From Megalonaias nervosa (Eukaryota > Mollusca > Bivalvia > Unionida > Unionidae): a stretch of DNA of 64,000 nt. The stretch covers positions 104,188-168,187 of the forward strand of contig JAECUM010004932.1 of assembly GCA_016617855.1 (NCBI GenBank), read 5' to 3'. Made by a program: the position numbers and the translations under genes. Below the pieces are notes generated by a model. It saw only the letters and a list, made by a program, of their open reading frames with translations. It was not told the origin of the DNA and did not search any database. Below are positions 1 to 14,800 of this stretch, piece by piece; position 1 is the first letter of the stretch; every line of letters begins with the position of its first letter.

Positions 1-1930
1 CATGCATGTGCATTAGAATTGACAAGTTAGAAGATTGAATAACCATGACAAGATATGGGTATTCCATCGCATCTTTCTTCTTGCACCTCGTGATCAAATA
101 AAATATGCCCTGATATGAGAGAGAAAGGTTGTAATCTGTATTGTTCATGTACCTGACAATTGTGATCTTACTCATGTACAAGTGCAGTACATTATTCCAT
201 TTTTAATTAATACCACTGGGTAAGCAATTCCCTCTAGTTTTAGTTACCACAGCCATTGTCAAAGAATTACATGGCTTTGTAGTGTTATTTAACTGCTAAT
301 TAAATGATACAGCTTTAGACATGTCATCCAAGCTAACTACATGCTTGATATCATCAAGATTTGGCAGACCAGATCAAATTAGTGAGGCCAACAATAGGGA
401 AATGAGGTTACCCGTAGGGTGTTATGAATATAGTACCATGTAATGAAAGGAAATGCCAGGTGGTTACCAGTGACATCTTTTGAACTTGCCAACAGAACTG
501 TCAGCAGTTTGAAGTAACGACTAGCATGAGCAAAGATAAAAAACAAATGCAGCCTAAATACAAGAAGAATACATTGCACTTATAAAAAGTAATCTTATTT
601 GTTGGGAAAGGAGAGGTTGTTGTACTTGCAAAGAAAATTACACAGCATACTAAATGGTAATTCTTGGGATTTACTCCTTTACCTCATAGAGTGTATGGCT
701 TTTTAGCCCTTCAATATACATGTACCAAAGTTACCCAGTGCAGTGCACTGTAAATAGAACACCTGTTACCTGTTTGACACCATACACGTAGGCCTGCCTG
801 TTAACTGTTAAGCAGTGTAGCATATGTTACGTTTAACATCAGTTTTAACCATTTTACATTTTTGGTACACATCTGTTATGTATAGAAAGATTTAAGAGTA
901 AAATCCAATTGTTATAGCTATAAAAAATTTTTCATAGAAGAATTTTTTATGTGCTTTAAAATCTTGAGAGAACTTGTTCACCGTCAAGTCAGTGAAGCTC
1001 TGTGACCAACCATAGCTGCTATTTCTCATACTTAAAATTTAGAAGTTCTTTGTCTGCATCTACATTACTAAATCATCTAAATTTGATAATTTATTAAAAG
1101 TAATTGCTGCCTGCCATCAATATCAGAGTCTTTACTTAAGTTATTGAAACTTTCATAGTTGTGATTCAGATCATGAAAACTCAAGAAAGTACTGAACGAA
1201 ATCCACTGCCTTCATTTTGGAGAGTGGAGAATACGACCCAGTTACTTTAGATAGCAGATTATGACCAGATCTTAAACAGCGACCACGTGATCTGACATAA
1301 TGGTTAGTCAAATCAGTAAATGTAGTATCTAATGGGGGGGGGTTGCTGAAGGTGGCACTATGAAAACCCATTCAGAATGACTGATGTTTACAGCAGGCAT
1401 CAAAAGGCACTTCACTGAGTATGGTGTAGAGGTGTCGAAAGGCGCTTCCATGCGAATTGGGTACAGGCGTCCATAGGCGCTTTTATGAGAAGGAAGCATA
1501 AGCGTCTTAAGGCGCTTACATGAGGTAAAGGGTTAATCTAAATGGAGCCTGTATAGATATAAATATTGTGAATATTTAAACTTTGAAACTGAAGGAGTAT
1601 GGTGTGTATTTTAATAGTTTATATTTACTATTTAATTTATTACTCATTTCTCTCTTTGACAAGAACTTCAGCTGAACAGGGGTAGTAAGATACAAAATAA
1701 CAGGAAAAAGCTGAAATCTCTCTCATATTGTGTCATATTTTATTTTGATCACAAGGTGCCAGAAGAAAAATGCAATGGAATAGATATGTCTCCCCCCCCC
1801 TCTCTGTGTTCAAAACAAAACTCTGGAAAAGCATTTTAGCATCATTTATGCAATTTCCATATTACTTGAAGTCTGAAATAGCATACAGTTATACCTTTAA
1901 TATTCATGAAACCAGAAGTTACTGTAGTTT

Positions 1931-2135
1931 CATTCCACACAGCGCTGTGAATTTTATGCTATCTGTAACTCAATAAATTTTCAGGTTTGCATCATTAAAT
2001 GTAGCTAAAAGTATATAATACATTGACAGTACTTTATGTGAAACAAATTAGGTACTTTTAGTACCATTTAATGATCCCAACCTGAAAATTTGCTGAGTTA
2101 CAGATAGGATAAAATTTACAGTGCTATGTGGAATG
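1931..2135. repeat. Long imperfect inverted repeat (83-bp arms, 39-nt loop)
   Basis: Bases 1931-2013 and 2053-2135 are imperfect reverse complements over their whole length. Examples are TAAATTTTCAGGTT against AACCTGAAAATTT and CATTCCACA against TGTGGAATG. The transcript would fold into a long hairpin. Similarity fades outside the arms. Likely a foldback MITE remnant; a small-RNA precursor is a less likely alternative. Confidence 0.75.
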
Positions 2136-2274
2136 AACTGAAAAAGATGAACCATGGTATTGATCTGGTCTCATCTTATACTCAGCATCAACTTAAGTAT
2201 GGATGAAGGATGGAAAATTTACAAATTTTGCTGATTCAACTTATACTGTGCATCGACTTACAGGCAGGCAAATA

Positions 2275-2333
2275 TGATAATATTTATTATTTATTATTAT
2301 TATTATATGAAATTATATTTATTATTATTATCT
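2275..2333. repeat. (TTA)n-rich microsatellite
   Basis: Low-complexity run of TTA/TTAT units, interrupted by GAAATTATATTT. Together with the hairpin at 1931-2135 this is the only clear structure in 1-2586. The rest of that stretch is intronic-looking AT-rich DNA in which I see no exon. Confidence 0.7.
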
Positions 2334-2586
2334 GCAGGAATTTTCTCAGACACACGGCTTATTATGAAAAATCTGCAATGTATGGTTTTGCCCTAATGAT
2401 TTCATTAGTCGAAAATATCACACGGTATTCAAATCTAGCATGATGACAGATGTCTTATTTCATGTGAAATGATCTAAGGGAATGAGATAGTCCAAAATTC
2501 TCTGAGATTTTCTCTCGGACTGCATTGTATCACAAGTATGGAGTTGTAAAGACAACTTTTTAAGTGAATCAATTGTATCTTTTCAG

Positions 2587-2856
2587 GAAAGGAGTTCAGG
2601 AGTTCAAGGAATACCAGAGCAGATGTAACAATTTCTTTATGGATGTTGTGACACAGCTTTGTTTTGTTGATAACACTGCTCCATCAGACCAAGTGATAGA
2701 CAAGTTGCTAGGATACATTACCATGACAACACCACATGAGAGACAAGGAAAAATGGAAACTCGTCAGCTAACAAAGGAACTGACCATTTTCAATGACTGT
2801 GTAGATCCCAATCCAGTCTTCAGGTCATTTCTGCTCCAGTTACTGCTCAGAACAAG
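2587..2856 (+). CDS. RNF213: RNF213-like exon 1 of window (residues 1-89)
   Basis: The acceptor is TTTTCAG at 2580-2586. The first base completes a codon begun in an upstream exon outside the window. The peptide starts KGVQEFKEYQSRCNNFFMDV and ends FLLQLLLRT, with donor GTCAGA. The block FFMDVVTQLCFVDN matches the segment that follows the RING finger in RNF213 proteins, so the RING should lie just upstream of this window. The last two bases (AG) join exon 2 to make Ser90. An in-frame ATG at 2639 is internal, so no start codon is expected here. Confidence 0.88.
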
Positions 2857-5800
2857 GTCAGATTGACATGTTGCTATTTTACATTATGTAAGAACAAGTA
2901 AAATTGCTCCCATACAACAAGTCTAATCTGCTATAGATCAGAAAGTATGCATGGTTTTTTGAACGTCAACTACAGATAACCGTAAACAAGATTCAGAAAC
3001 TAGAATAAAACAGGTTCAAAATTGAGCACTGTATGCACTCCTGCCAATTTCATCAAATTTGTGATGATCCCAAACTCTATATTCACAGTAGTTTTGTTCC
3101 TCATGTAGAGGGTACCAAATTTGTAGGGCTTATTCTCAACCATTAAATAAAATTTCCTGCCAAATCCATGTTCGATACCTCAGAGAAAAATGGCAAAAAG
3201 TCCTGAATTTAGTAAGAGTCATAGCAAATATAGATTGGGGAGTAGATCAGAAGGGCTTGTTCTGGTTATACAGGTCATTAGTTAGATCTAAACTTGACTA
3301 TGGCTTGATTGTGTACAAAACCATTTGTAACTCTTACCTGCAGATGCTTGATCCATTACAGTCAGGACCTGCACTTAATACAGGTGCACTTAGCATTTTT
3401 CCTTCAGAAAGCATCGAAGACAGAAGAAATTGGTTTATCAGTATCCTACCAAACTATCGTCTAATCCATCTAATCCCACACATGATGTAGTCATTAGGTT
3501 CAAATACCAAACCTTGCATGCATAGAGACCTTAACTACCGTTTGGCACATTGATTCACCCTCACTTAAAAACAGCAAATATCAATGTGGGAAACAAACCA
3601 AAATTTCCACTTGGTTATCAACACTACACAAAAATTTGAGTTTTGTCAATTCAAAAAGTTCTCAATAAAGTGCAGAGTAAATTCAATGAACTCATTCATG
3701 TCAGTATACAGATCCTTTGAAAGATACGATAGAGTTGAAGCCACCCTTGTGATGTTCCATATCACAATCTTGAGCTGATTATTGGATAAAGCTTCAGTTG
3801 ATACTGCTGAAATTGCAGCCATTTTAATAGCTTTGAACTACATTGGAACCTCATAAAAAAGCAAATGTCAAAATTAAAGCCTTGCAGAATCATAAATCTG
3901 ACAACCCATTAATATCCAGATAAAAGATTAAAATCATGACATACACTCTGGGAAACGTATTCTGTATTTTTGATTACCTAGTCATATGGGTATAAAGAGT
4001 AATGAAAGGACAGATAATTCAGCCAAAGCTGCCATGCAGTCACCCATATCTGAATGAAAAATTCCATATACTGACTTAAAATGATTTATAAATAAGCATG
4101 TTCATTACACTTGAACAAACTATGATGAGCAAAAACCTAAGCAAAACCTCCCTTCCCCATAAATTATTTTGTTTTTTTTTCTGGTTTACTTGGTTACAAA
4201 AAGGGACGGCAACATAGATGGAGTGTACCTCAGTAACCAGCAACATTGAGAGTTCAGATAGAATGACAGTTTTAGGAGCTAGTTTTGAAAATCACTGGAA
4301 AAAAAAACAATGACATAAATTAGTTGTTACACTGTAACAGGTTTTATTTGCTGTGGGGGGAGGGGGGGTAGGGGTCCCCAAAATGAAGACCACAAAGCTG
4401 GTGCAGAATGATTCACTGACTTTAATTTGTTGACAGATTTACTTTCAAAATGCAGTTCATCAAATTGTTGGACATTTTATTCAGTGTAACTTCTGGATTG
4501 GGTTCAGTTCTGAAGTATTCAACAAAATATCTACAAAGTATCTTGTACATTCCATTTCCTTTTTGATGTCAAGTTACTAAAGTGCTTTAAACATATTTCT
4601 TCCCTATGCAACATGTAGTATGCAAGTGTCTGGTTCTTTAGTTCTTACTAACAACAGAACAGCAGAGTAAATTCAGTAACCAGTATAGACAAGGATAATG
4701 TATATTGTTGAATTTGGAAATTTCTTTTTTTTTTTTCTTGCACACACCACACACACACATGTGCATACATGCACAGGGAAACTGTAGGTTTCAGAAACTG
4801 ACATGATGCATTGCTGATAACAGGAGAATTGTCCTCCCAGTCTTCATTACCCATAATAAGCCTGATTCATTCTCTGTCAAAACCATCATTTTAACATCCT
4901 TGTTTTGACATGATAAAATCAGCACTAAATAGCCTACTTGTTTTGCTGTGCTAAAACACCAAAATCAGCATTAACAACTGTTAATAAATAATGGTTGAAT
5001 TCTCCTGCCTATGAATATACCATCATGCTCTTATGTTGATATGTTTTATTTACAGTGAGGAGAAAGTGCACTCTAACCTGGAGAAATACTTCAGTCGGGC
5101 AGAGGTAGTGATTGGTCGAGAAGATATAGACAAAGAAACAAACATGGTACAACTATGGCAGCTTGTAGTACAGTGCCTGGAGGTAAGAAAATACAGCAGT
5201 AAAAGACATGATGCATCCTTTTATTTCACTGAGCTTGTAAACATGAAATAATTCTCTCATCAGTGCAAAGTAACCTGTAAAATAAATCTCACTGCCTTGA
5301 TGGGACTCGCTTGTGAGACAATCATGTAATCCCAAGAGACCCAAATACTAATTTTTGTGAGATGATTTCCCCTCTGGGACATGGACAAACAGATACCAGG
5401 ATTCAGTCATGGTTAATGGCACACAGTTTCTTTCATGGCCCAATAAAATATGATGATGCTTCTACACAATGCAGTATCAAACAGTTGGCATAAATTGTGC
5501 ATATCTCAGCACCTGTAATGTTGTGGCTGTGAATTCATCCCTGTACCTGTGATGTACATTATGTAGATGAGCTTTTAACTGACAAAGACTAATAGGATTT
5601 AGCTAGACTGGTTACACAGCTCTCTGCTACCAACATCATACTTGACACAGCAGCAAACAATAACCAGTTTCACTATATGCCGACAATCATCTTCACAAGA
5701 GTGACTTTATCGCAAAAGATTAGGCAAATTAGAATAAATGAAAGTGATTATATCCAATGAAATTGTCTTAGATGCTTCCCTCTCTTCATGCAGTCCACCA

Positions 5801-8800
5801 TTGGAGCAAAACTGAAATGAAAGTTTGGAAAGAAATGAGATGGTAAAGTCAGCAGCATAGGTAACATGGCTTGCTATAATAAGAACGTTGTGAAACTTAA
5901 AATTTGTTTCAGTCTCATGCAAGATAAAGACAGTGTAATGAACTGGAGATGTTTTTAAAATTTGATTTTAAAATTATCAAACTAAAGATAGATACACATG
6001 AAGTGATTTTCTTATTTGCATGTCTTTATGCTTGCTTTGTTCAATGATTCAGAATTAAGTTTAAAACACTTTGTCTTAGAAAAACTCATCAGCAGTGAGA
6101 AATGACAACATCATACTCACTGGCACAAGAGTAAAGCACCCCAGGTAAATTTAACTCTGTAAAATTTGGAGAAACTTTTGACTTGTTTACATTAAATCTG
6201 AGATTATCTAGGACAAGAAGATCATGATAAACATTTATTTTGGTGTATTTCCTACATTTCAAAATTTTGATGCTTTTGCTCCATTTTTGTCATGAAACAA
6301 TATTCTGCCAATTTGGACTGATTGTCATTTGTTTCAGGATGTTTGATTGGTTTACAATCAAACAGTGTTTGTTTCTCTATTCTTTCTCTCATTGCTCTAT
6401 ACTTGTATGTGGCTATACTGGATAGCTTGTCTCTCCACATAGGAGGTAATCTTTAATGGCCTATGTTGATATTTGATTTAATTATATTCATTAAGATTCA
6501 AGATCGAACACAAGATGCCATGTGAAAGTTCAGGTCCAGTATTTATACTTATCTGGACTAGCATCACACCTTTGAAATATTGCTCAGTGTCTAAGCTAAA
6601 ATGTACCAAAATAATGCATTGGCACGTCAAGGCTTTAGCCAGTTAAGATTGCAAACACCAAAGAGTTAGTCAAGCATTGATTACTATGTAGTCACAGAGA
6701 AGTGTCAAATACTCTGATTCAAGATATAAAAAAAGAAAGTTTATTTTCCAGAGGACAGTATATAAAGATTAGCTTTGAAAATGCATTATATTTATGCTTA
6801 GCATATCAAAGCTTTTGTCAGCACTGATTACCTTGACGAACCATTCTAAATCAATGAAGCATTGATCACTTCTGTGATTTAAGATGAAAAAAATGTAAAG
6901 GATTGATCACTGTATGGTTATAGAGAAGTATTACTGTGATTTAAAAGGAGGAACAAACTAAGAGCCAAGTTTATTTTCTGAAGAAAAGTAAAGAATTGCA
7001 TCAGGCTCTGACATGTTTTCCATATAGTTTCAGTTATGTCATTTATAATATTGGTCAGCAGTGTATTGGAATGCAGAATGTATCAGTGACATATCTGCAA
7101 TATCATAGTGTTGTTTACAGTCCAAAGTGACATACCCACAATATCATAGTGTTGTTTACAGTCCAGAGTGACATGCCCACAATATCATATTGTTGTTTAC
7201 AGTCCAGATTGACATGCCTGCAGTATCATATTATTGTTACCATATTGTTGTTTACAGTCCAGATTGACTTGCCCACAATATCATATTGTTGTTTACAGTC
7301 CAAAGTGACATACCAACAATATCATATTGTTGTTTACAGTACAAAGTGACATACTCACACTATCATAGCATTGTTTACAGTCCAAAGTGACATACCCACA
7401 ATATCATATTGTTGTTTATAATCCAAAGTGACATACCTGCAATATCATATTGTTGTTTACAGTGTAAAGTGACATACCTGCAATATCATATTGTTATTTA
7501 CTGTCCATTGTATCATACACAGAATACGATATTGTTGTTTACTTGTTTTATATGCAGAATACACTAAATTCGGTATGACATATAGAATGTTCTTAATTTA
7601 CAAAGTTTCTTGTATGATAAATTCTAGGACTCATTTTACCTGGATTGTACTAAAGAAGATGAAGTTGACTTAGCAACTGACCATTTGATTGATGCTGAGC
7701 ATGACATAAAAACAAGTCCCAGCATGTTGCAGAGATTGTATGGCATTGCCAAAGCCAGGTTTGGTCTGGCTGTAACTGCAAAGCACATCCAAGAGACTGT
7801 ACTGAAGAAAGGACAAATTGCAACTCCCCAGCAACATCGACTTATTGACAGAGCTGCAACTTTGTGTGAAGGAGATTGCAAATGGCCAAAGTTAGTAACA
7901 TGGAGAAATCTTTTTCCTTCTACAGTTCAGTTATTTTAGATTAGCTTCTACTTTTTAATAGGGGTAATTTAAAAAAACAATGAATATGGTATGATGGTTA
8001 TCAACAGGTAATTTCATGCAATCTGTACATTGATAATGGGGAGGTATAAGCTCTGGTGACCATAGTTCAGCCGCTAAGTGACAGTTTGTAATGATGTAGT
8101 TCATTTTTTTTTTAAAAAAACTTTTTAAAAAGCACACACTTACAAAATGGTTTAATATTTTTTTTCTATCACTGATTCATAATTCCATATGTCCAAAAAA
8201 TATAATTTATCGTCTATTGCAATAGTTGTCAGTGACTTGGGCTTAAATATTCACTTCTCATCACAAAATTTTACCACAAAATTGTTGCCAAGAAGCAAAA
8301 TTGTAAAAAAATGTTCAGGACAAAGGCATTTTCATTTCAGTCAAACATTAGTGCATTATAGGATAATCTCAGTCCTTTTCATGAATAAACTTATTGTCAT
8401 AGTTCTAGATTTGGAAACCCAGATCAAAACCAACCTTACACATTATTTTACTTTATTTACAGGATATACTTTATCAAGTATCTGTGTCGTTGTTATGGAG
8501 TTGACAGCTACCAGGCAGTGTGCAGAAAGATAGATGTTGGATACCTTAGATGGATTAAATATCAGCCTGTGGAAGAAAGGGACAAGGTATCAACAATTTG
8601 TACATGATTAACTTTATAATTTATATACATACAAAGTCAAAGAAATTCAAGATGGGGGGGGACATCAGTTACTTGACTCCATTAAACTATTATGTAATAT
8701 TGTATGTGCTTAATATTCCTATAGTTAGTTGTATGTTAGCATATTTTTCATGTATTACATGGAATACTCCATTGACTTATAACATGACTCTATGGTCTTA

Positions 8801-11800
8801 AACTAAGTAACAGAAAAGAGTGAAAATCAACCAGTGTTGTCAAATTCAACAAATAATTTAATTCCTAGAATACAAAGTGAAAATTTTTAAAGAACTTACA
8901 GTATTGCAAATTAAATCCCAATAGTCCCAAAAAATTCTATCACCAGTCCTGATGAATAAAGTTCTAATTAAATTCCATTGGTGTTCAAAATAAGATCCAG
9001 TGCTGAAGGTGTTGTTGTGTCTGTAGTCTTGAATGTACTAATGTACTAGTAGCCTAAAGTGTGATGATGTGCTAAGTCTTCAATTAATCACAATAATATA
9101 ATCCAAGATGCTCTTGTCTGAATTCACTATCATTCCAAATTAATGTGTCTGTCCAAAAATATTATTGAGCACTTTGTAATACCAGAGAATAAGAATTTGA
9201 ATAATTCTGCCTAAATTGAAAACTAAACACAACAATACAAATGATTCTGTTTCAGATGTTATCACAAGAATGAATAGTTCTTCAAGTAAAGAAGTCAAGA
9301 TTGTATAAAAATATAAGACAGAAAATAAGAACCAGGACATAGGCCCAAGTTTATTTCTAGAAAATTATAAGTTGTAAACAAATCAAATCTGTTACCAAAA
9401 TTATAATAAGGAACATGGGAAACAAAAGATACAACAGGTTCTTTATGGACGAATTCCAATATCCTAGACTCGGACCCAGATTGACATGTTTTTACCTTTA
9501 TTGATAATTATACTAATATTGAACCCACACTCCTAGAGAAATATTAACTATGCATTATTTGTTTACAAAAAAGCAACATAAATGTCCCTAGTCAGGTGCA
9601 CAGTGAACTTGATTTTGCAGAAGGTCAGGTCCAAAATACAATTATACATAACGTATAATCACAGAGATAAAACTAAGAAATACAAATGAAATATACATAA
9701 TACAGAAGCCTTTCATATGTAAGCTGATAATCTGAGTTCCCCTTGTTTTACCTATTATACAGCACTGTATGTAACCAAGGCTTCTCAAATTTGTTTCCAG
9801 ATCCATTCAGTCAAGCAAAAATCATTCAAAAATAACTAAAGCCACGTACACATGTAAATATATTATAAAAGTTACCTGCCATATCCTATTTAGTTTTATT
9901 TACACACACACACACACACACTTAAAAGCAATTCTGATCAAATATTACATAATATACCTAATCTTTACAAGGTGAGAGAGGTGTCAGACAGATACATTGT
10001 GTGTGGACCCCACTACATTGACATCAGAGATGCTGTGACCAAAGTGGTGCTTGGAGAGGGTGCTGACCAGCTGGATAAGGCAATTAAGGTAATGTACACA
10101 TCTTCATTATATCATAGGTTTTATTACCAGATATAATAGAAGCTATTATCCAAGGATATTTTTGTCAAAATCATCATCTTTAATGAACATTGTGCTTTTG
10201 GTATGTTGTTCAGTGTCAAATTTTCACAAGTATTCAGTTTGGACATACGTCCTTATAGAAGATGGAATGAACAAGACATGGGAACAATACTAATAGAGCT
10301 TTTGGCAAGAAATATTCATGTGTATAAATGTATGTACAGTAAAATATACTTGTGTACAAAAAGGAAGCATAAGAAAATGTGATTATACAGATGCCATTTC
10401 TCAGGTATTTTTGCTGCTACTGACCAACAACTTGTCCCCCTAAATGGTTTTCAGTTATCCAGACAGGATGTTGTTTGCTTGCAGTGGAGGGGAAGGGGGT
10501 ATCTTTTTTGGTCATACCTTTCTGTCCATCTCGTGAAGCTTGTTAGATTGTGCAGAAAGACCACTCAGTGTAGACAGATTAAATTTTTTTAGCTTATTTG
10601 TACCCATATGTAGATAACCTGGTTAGATTTTCAGGCAATTAAAGCTGCAGTATTTCAGATATGCACATTTTTGTCTCACCTGCATAAGTATGGTGCAGTA
10701 TAGTCACTTTTTTACTGGCTGATATATCTTTGTCAACAGAAGCTGCAATATTTCAAATGTGCACATTTTTGTCACACCTGCATAAGTATGGTGCAATATA
10801 GTCACTTTTCTACCTGCTGAGATATCTTTGTCAACAGAATTAAAATTTTGTATTGAAAGTCTATATCTTCTTTATCATTGCTGTATGCAGGTTAAACTGT
10901 TAGATAATATCACTACACCATTCCCTCTTTAACTTGATCCACAAACATAGACCGCACTACAAGCAAGGGTGCGAGTTACCAAGGGACCTCCAACAATTGA
11001 AAAAAATCGCTTGCAAATCGAGAAAAGGGAAGGGGGGTCAGGGTAAGGGAACTTCACTGTTTCATGACTGAATCCTCATTTTACATTCACGTCGATAATA
11101 ATTTTTAATAATGCACTTTTTCTAATGAAGTTGTTCATTATTCTGTTTAAATAACATTTATTTTCCAAATGTCCAACGTGTGAAAGATCGTTCCAGCTGG
11201 TTTCAAGAAGTATCACATGTACATGAAAACATCTGTGTATTACGTCACTGCTTTTTGTTTTCTTGATGAGTCTGGTTCCCAGAGTGGTATGTCATAGTAT
11301 CCTGCCAAATCGGGAGTCAAAAGAGCAGGGAACTAGACAAACTGTTGATATACCACCAAACAAGATTCCTTTTGTTCAAAAACAAGTGAAATTTGTTTTG
11401 TGAGACAATCGTCTATGTAGAATCTCAATTTTTGTATTGTTCAATTAGTACAGTATTAATATCATGATTTCATTGGAAGTAATAATGAAACTTCTTATCA
11501 TTCTTGAGGATATCTCTAAGTGCCAGTTCAAGAATTCTCTGAAACTCGCTTGCCCACAATGGTCTTTATCTGTGAAACCAAGCTCTTTATTTTATGAAGT
11601 ATTCATTTCGATTGGTTGCCATGCTATCTTTGATCACAGTTACCAGTGAGTCACTTAATTTAAGGTAGTTTATGTTACATACACAATAACATTTATAACA
11701 GTGTTCGATTGATCAAATGAAGTGAGTTCACCCGACATAAGAGCGGGGCAGCTAGATTTTAAGTTTGTAGGATTTTCGTGCCTTTTAACTTTTCTTTTAT

Positions 11801-14800
11801 TTCACCTCCATTATTTGATTCAAAAGACATAATTAATGTGATAATACAAAGGAGGCCAGCTTTTAATTCATTGCAACAATACAACAAATACTTCTGCAAG
11901 TCAGTTATCAAAACAGAGCACCTAATTAGGTTCTCAGAGAAACGCTCGTGGACATAGCTGTTATGGTAGATTGACACATTTTACATCTAATTACAAGAGG
12001 ACACATTGCATTTATGATGATTACACTTAAATGGAACTAAAAGATAGAACTAGAACACAAATTTCAATTGATAAAAAATTATTTAATTTGTATTTATTTA
12101 TTAAAGTACTGCCTCCACTCTGTGAAATTTTCATTGATCAAAATTTCCTTACGTATCATTAATTGCAGTGTACTAGGAATGTCACTTGGAAAGAAAATGT
12201 AAAAAAATTGTATACCTTATTTTTAAATTTGATATTTCATAATGTTGATTAAAATGTCCAGGTCTTATCTACTGTCTTCGATGATAAAACAAGCAATATA
12301 TCAAAGTTTTCTTAACTAATTTTGATCGCTATTTCCTTCAAGTTCATAAAATAGGATATATTTTTGGGGTATTTTCTGGTTTAAAATATGGGATCCATGC
12401 CTGAGCCCACGTTATAAGCAGGTTCACGAGTTACTAAGGGAGTGTTGTATATGTCTGAAGTATTTACTGTCATGAGGTCCTGTCTTGCTTGCTTATACAT
12501 TATGGTGAACAATGTTAAAAAGTTTTGCATTAAAGTTTTGAAAGTCACATGTCTCATGCATCATTGGCTGCATTCATTTAGAACATTTGTATATTATTAA
12601 AACACATCTAAAGTTTATATGCTGAAATGCTAGGAGTTCCTGCCTTGCTTCTTATACTACTTAGTATTACAACAGGTCTCAGGTTTATATGCTGATATGC
12701 TAAGAGTTCCTGTCTTAATTGCTTTAAGCAGGAAGCATGTTGCATCATCATAAACAATGAAAAAGCTTTGTGCTAAAATATTTTAAAGTCACAAATCTTT
12801 AATGTCAGGTGTATTTATCGAAACATTTGGGTCAATAGCTCATAAGTAAGGAGTTCCTGTCTTTCCTGTCTGACCTACTTAAGTACACCATTTCCTCGAT
12901 AACTTGTGCCCTGATAACTCACAAACCCACTTATAATGCAGGGACAGGCATGGGTCCCATTTATTTACTAGAAATACCAACAAAATTGTTGAATGTGAAG
13001 AAAATTGCAATCAAAATTGGTGAATGAAATTTTGATATATTGCTCATTTTTTTGAGTGCAAATAGTGGTCAGTACTTGGAAATTTGTATCAACATCATGA
13101 AATTCCTAACATAACAAATTACTGATTTTTTTAAACATTTTCTTTGCAAACATTCTCATCATATTGTAAATAACAATATTCAATGAAATTTCAATTGTTG
13201 AAAATGTCACTGATGCCTACTGGTGGCCACTCTTTAATAAATGCCATTAAATTTGTGTTTTAGTTCTATCTTTCAATTTGGTTTCAGTGTAATCATCATA
13301 AATGCAGTTTTTAAGATGAAAAAATGTCAATCTGTCACAGCCTTCCTATGGTTTTTCTTCATAATTTTGTTGAGGTCTCTCAGTAACTCGGTAACTCATG
13401 CCCTCGCTTATGGTGCAGTCAATATTTTTGGACCCTATTGTGCTCAAGTTATCAAGAGAGTGGTGTAAATTGGTTTTGTGTGAATGTTTATGAAAGTCAT
13501 TTGCAGGGATTATACTGATAGGCATATGGATGCAGGTTAGAATAGAAAATTTGTTGAATGTTTAGGACTTTTGAAAATATATTAACTCTTTACCTTCTGC
13601 ATGTGCTTAGTGCCCTGCCTACTAAGTATGATAAGCAGCCTGCCTTCTAGCAGCTGTTTGTAGGATGAAGCCCAGAGCATCATAATGGCTGCCTGAGTGA
13701 GAGCCTCTTGAGTTAGTGCACATGCTGTCTGCAGTTTCTTTATCAATCTTGTCCCATGCAAATTATGTAATTTAATGAAAAATAATATTTTAAACACTTA
13801 AAGTTTTGTGCCACTCATTTCCACCAACAAGTACATATAAGCCTCAGGAATCAATGTTTATATTCACATATTCATAATAAAAAATGTACCTCAAGATATC
13901 TGTTGTGTTTATAATTTATATTAGACTACTTTCTCACAACTATCTTGCATAAATGGAACATTTCTTGAGGAAAAACTGTAAAAAGAAATATATCTCCCTT
14001 TCATTTTCACCTGAATTAAATGTTGACCCTGAATATACTGTAAAGTCATCCACATGTAACGGTCGCATGTGTTCCGACCAGAAAAGATCGTCACATGTTT
14101 CATCCTCTGATTCAGATAAATCTGAAATGTCATGTGTTGAATCAGGACTTATACTAATGTCCGATCCTTTGTCTTTAATCGGATCATGAAAGGCAATGTC
14201 ATTTGCAATGTCATAAATTTCAAATCCTATAAAACTTTCGTTGGAAACATTGTCGGAATACATGAATTTTGCCATTTTGTTTCACTTTGACAACTGATCT
14301 CATTTTCAAAGGAAATTCCCACTTATATGCTGTAAAACTACTAGTAGAACACTTTAATCATTTTATGTAAGGACTATTATCATTGGCTAAATATTGTTAA
14401 AAAGACGATGTTTGCGATTTCATCCAATGCAAAGCTTTAATACAAAAGGTTTATATGTGTCTCTGGGGTTTCCCAACCCTTGGCCGGAAACATATGTATG
14501 AGCCAGCCAGGACAGAGAGAGTATTATTAGCAGCTTGTATATGTGTCTCTGGGGTTACAAGGCTATTTTTAGCATTGCATATATGATGATGTTCATCCTT
14601 CGGTCTCGAAGATGACCATGACTTCAGATCTGGGCTGGTCTGTGAGTGCGCAGATGGCTGGTGAGGCCAATCTGCGCTCTGAAGAGTCTAGGGCAATGAG
14701 GACAGGGAATTGCTGGGGGCTGGATGGACTGAGGGTTGGCGCTGGCTCTGCTTTTCCTCTGCTGGCATTTCTGCTTGGCCTTATTGATCCGGTGCTCTTC

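Noticed and set aside
1500..1540. GGTAAAGGGTTAA as a possible right end of another piggyBac-type element
   Set aside because: No matching left end with TTAA could be found upstream.
8189..8533. 114-codon open frame overlapping exon 4
   Set aside because: It is in a different frame from the exon 4 peptide and has no family match; exon 4 itself is fixed by the acceptor at 8462 and the phase from exon 3.
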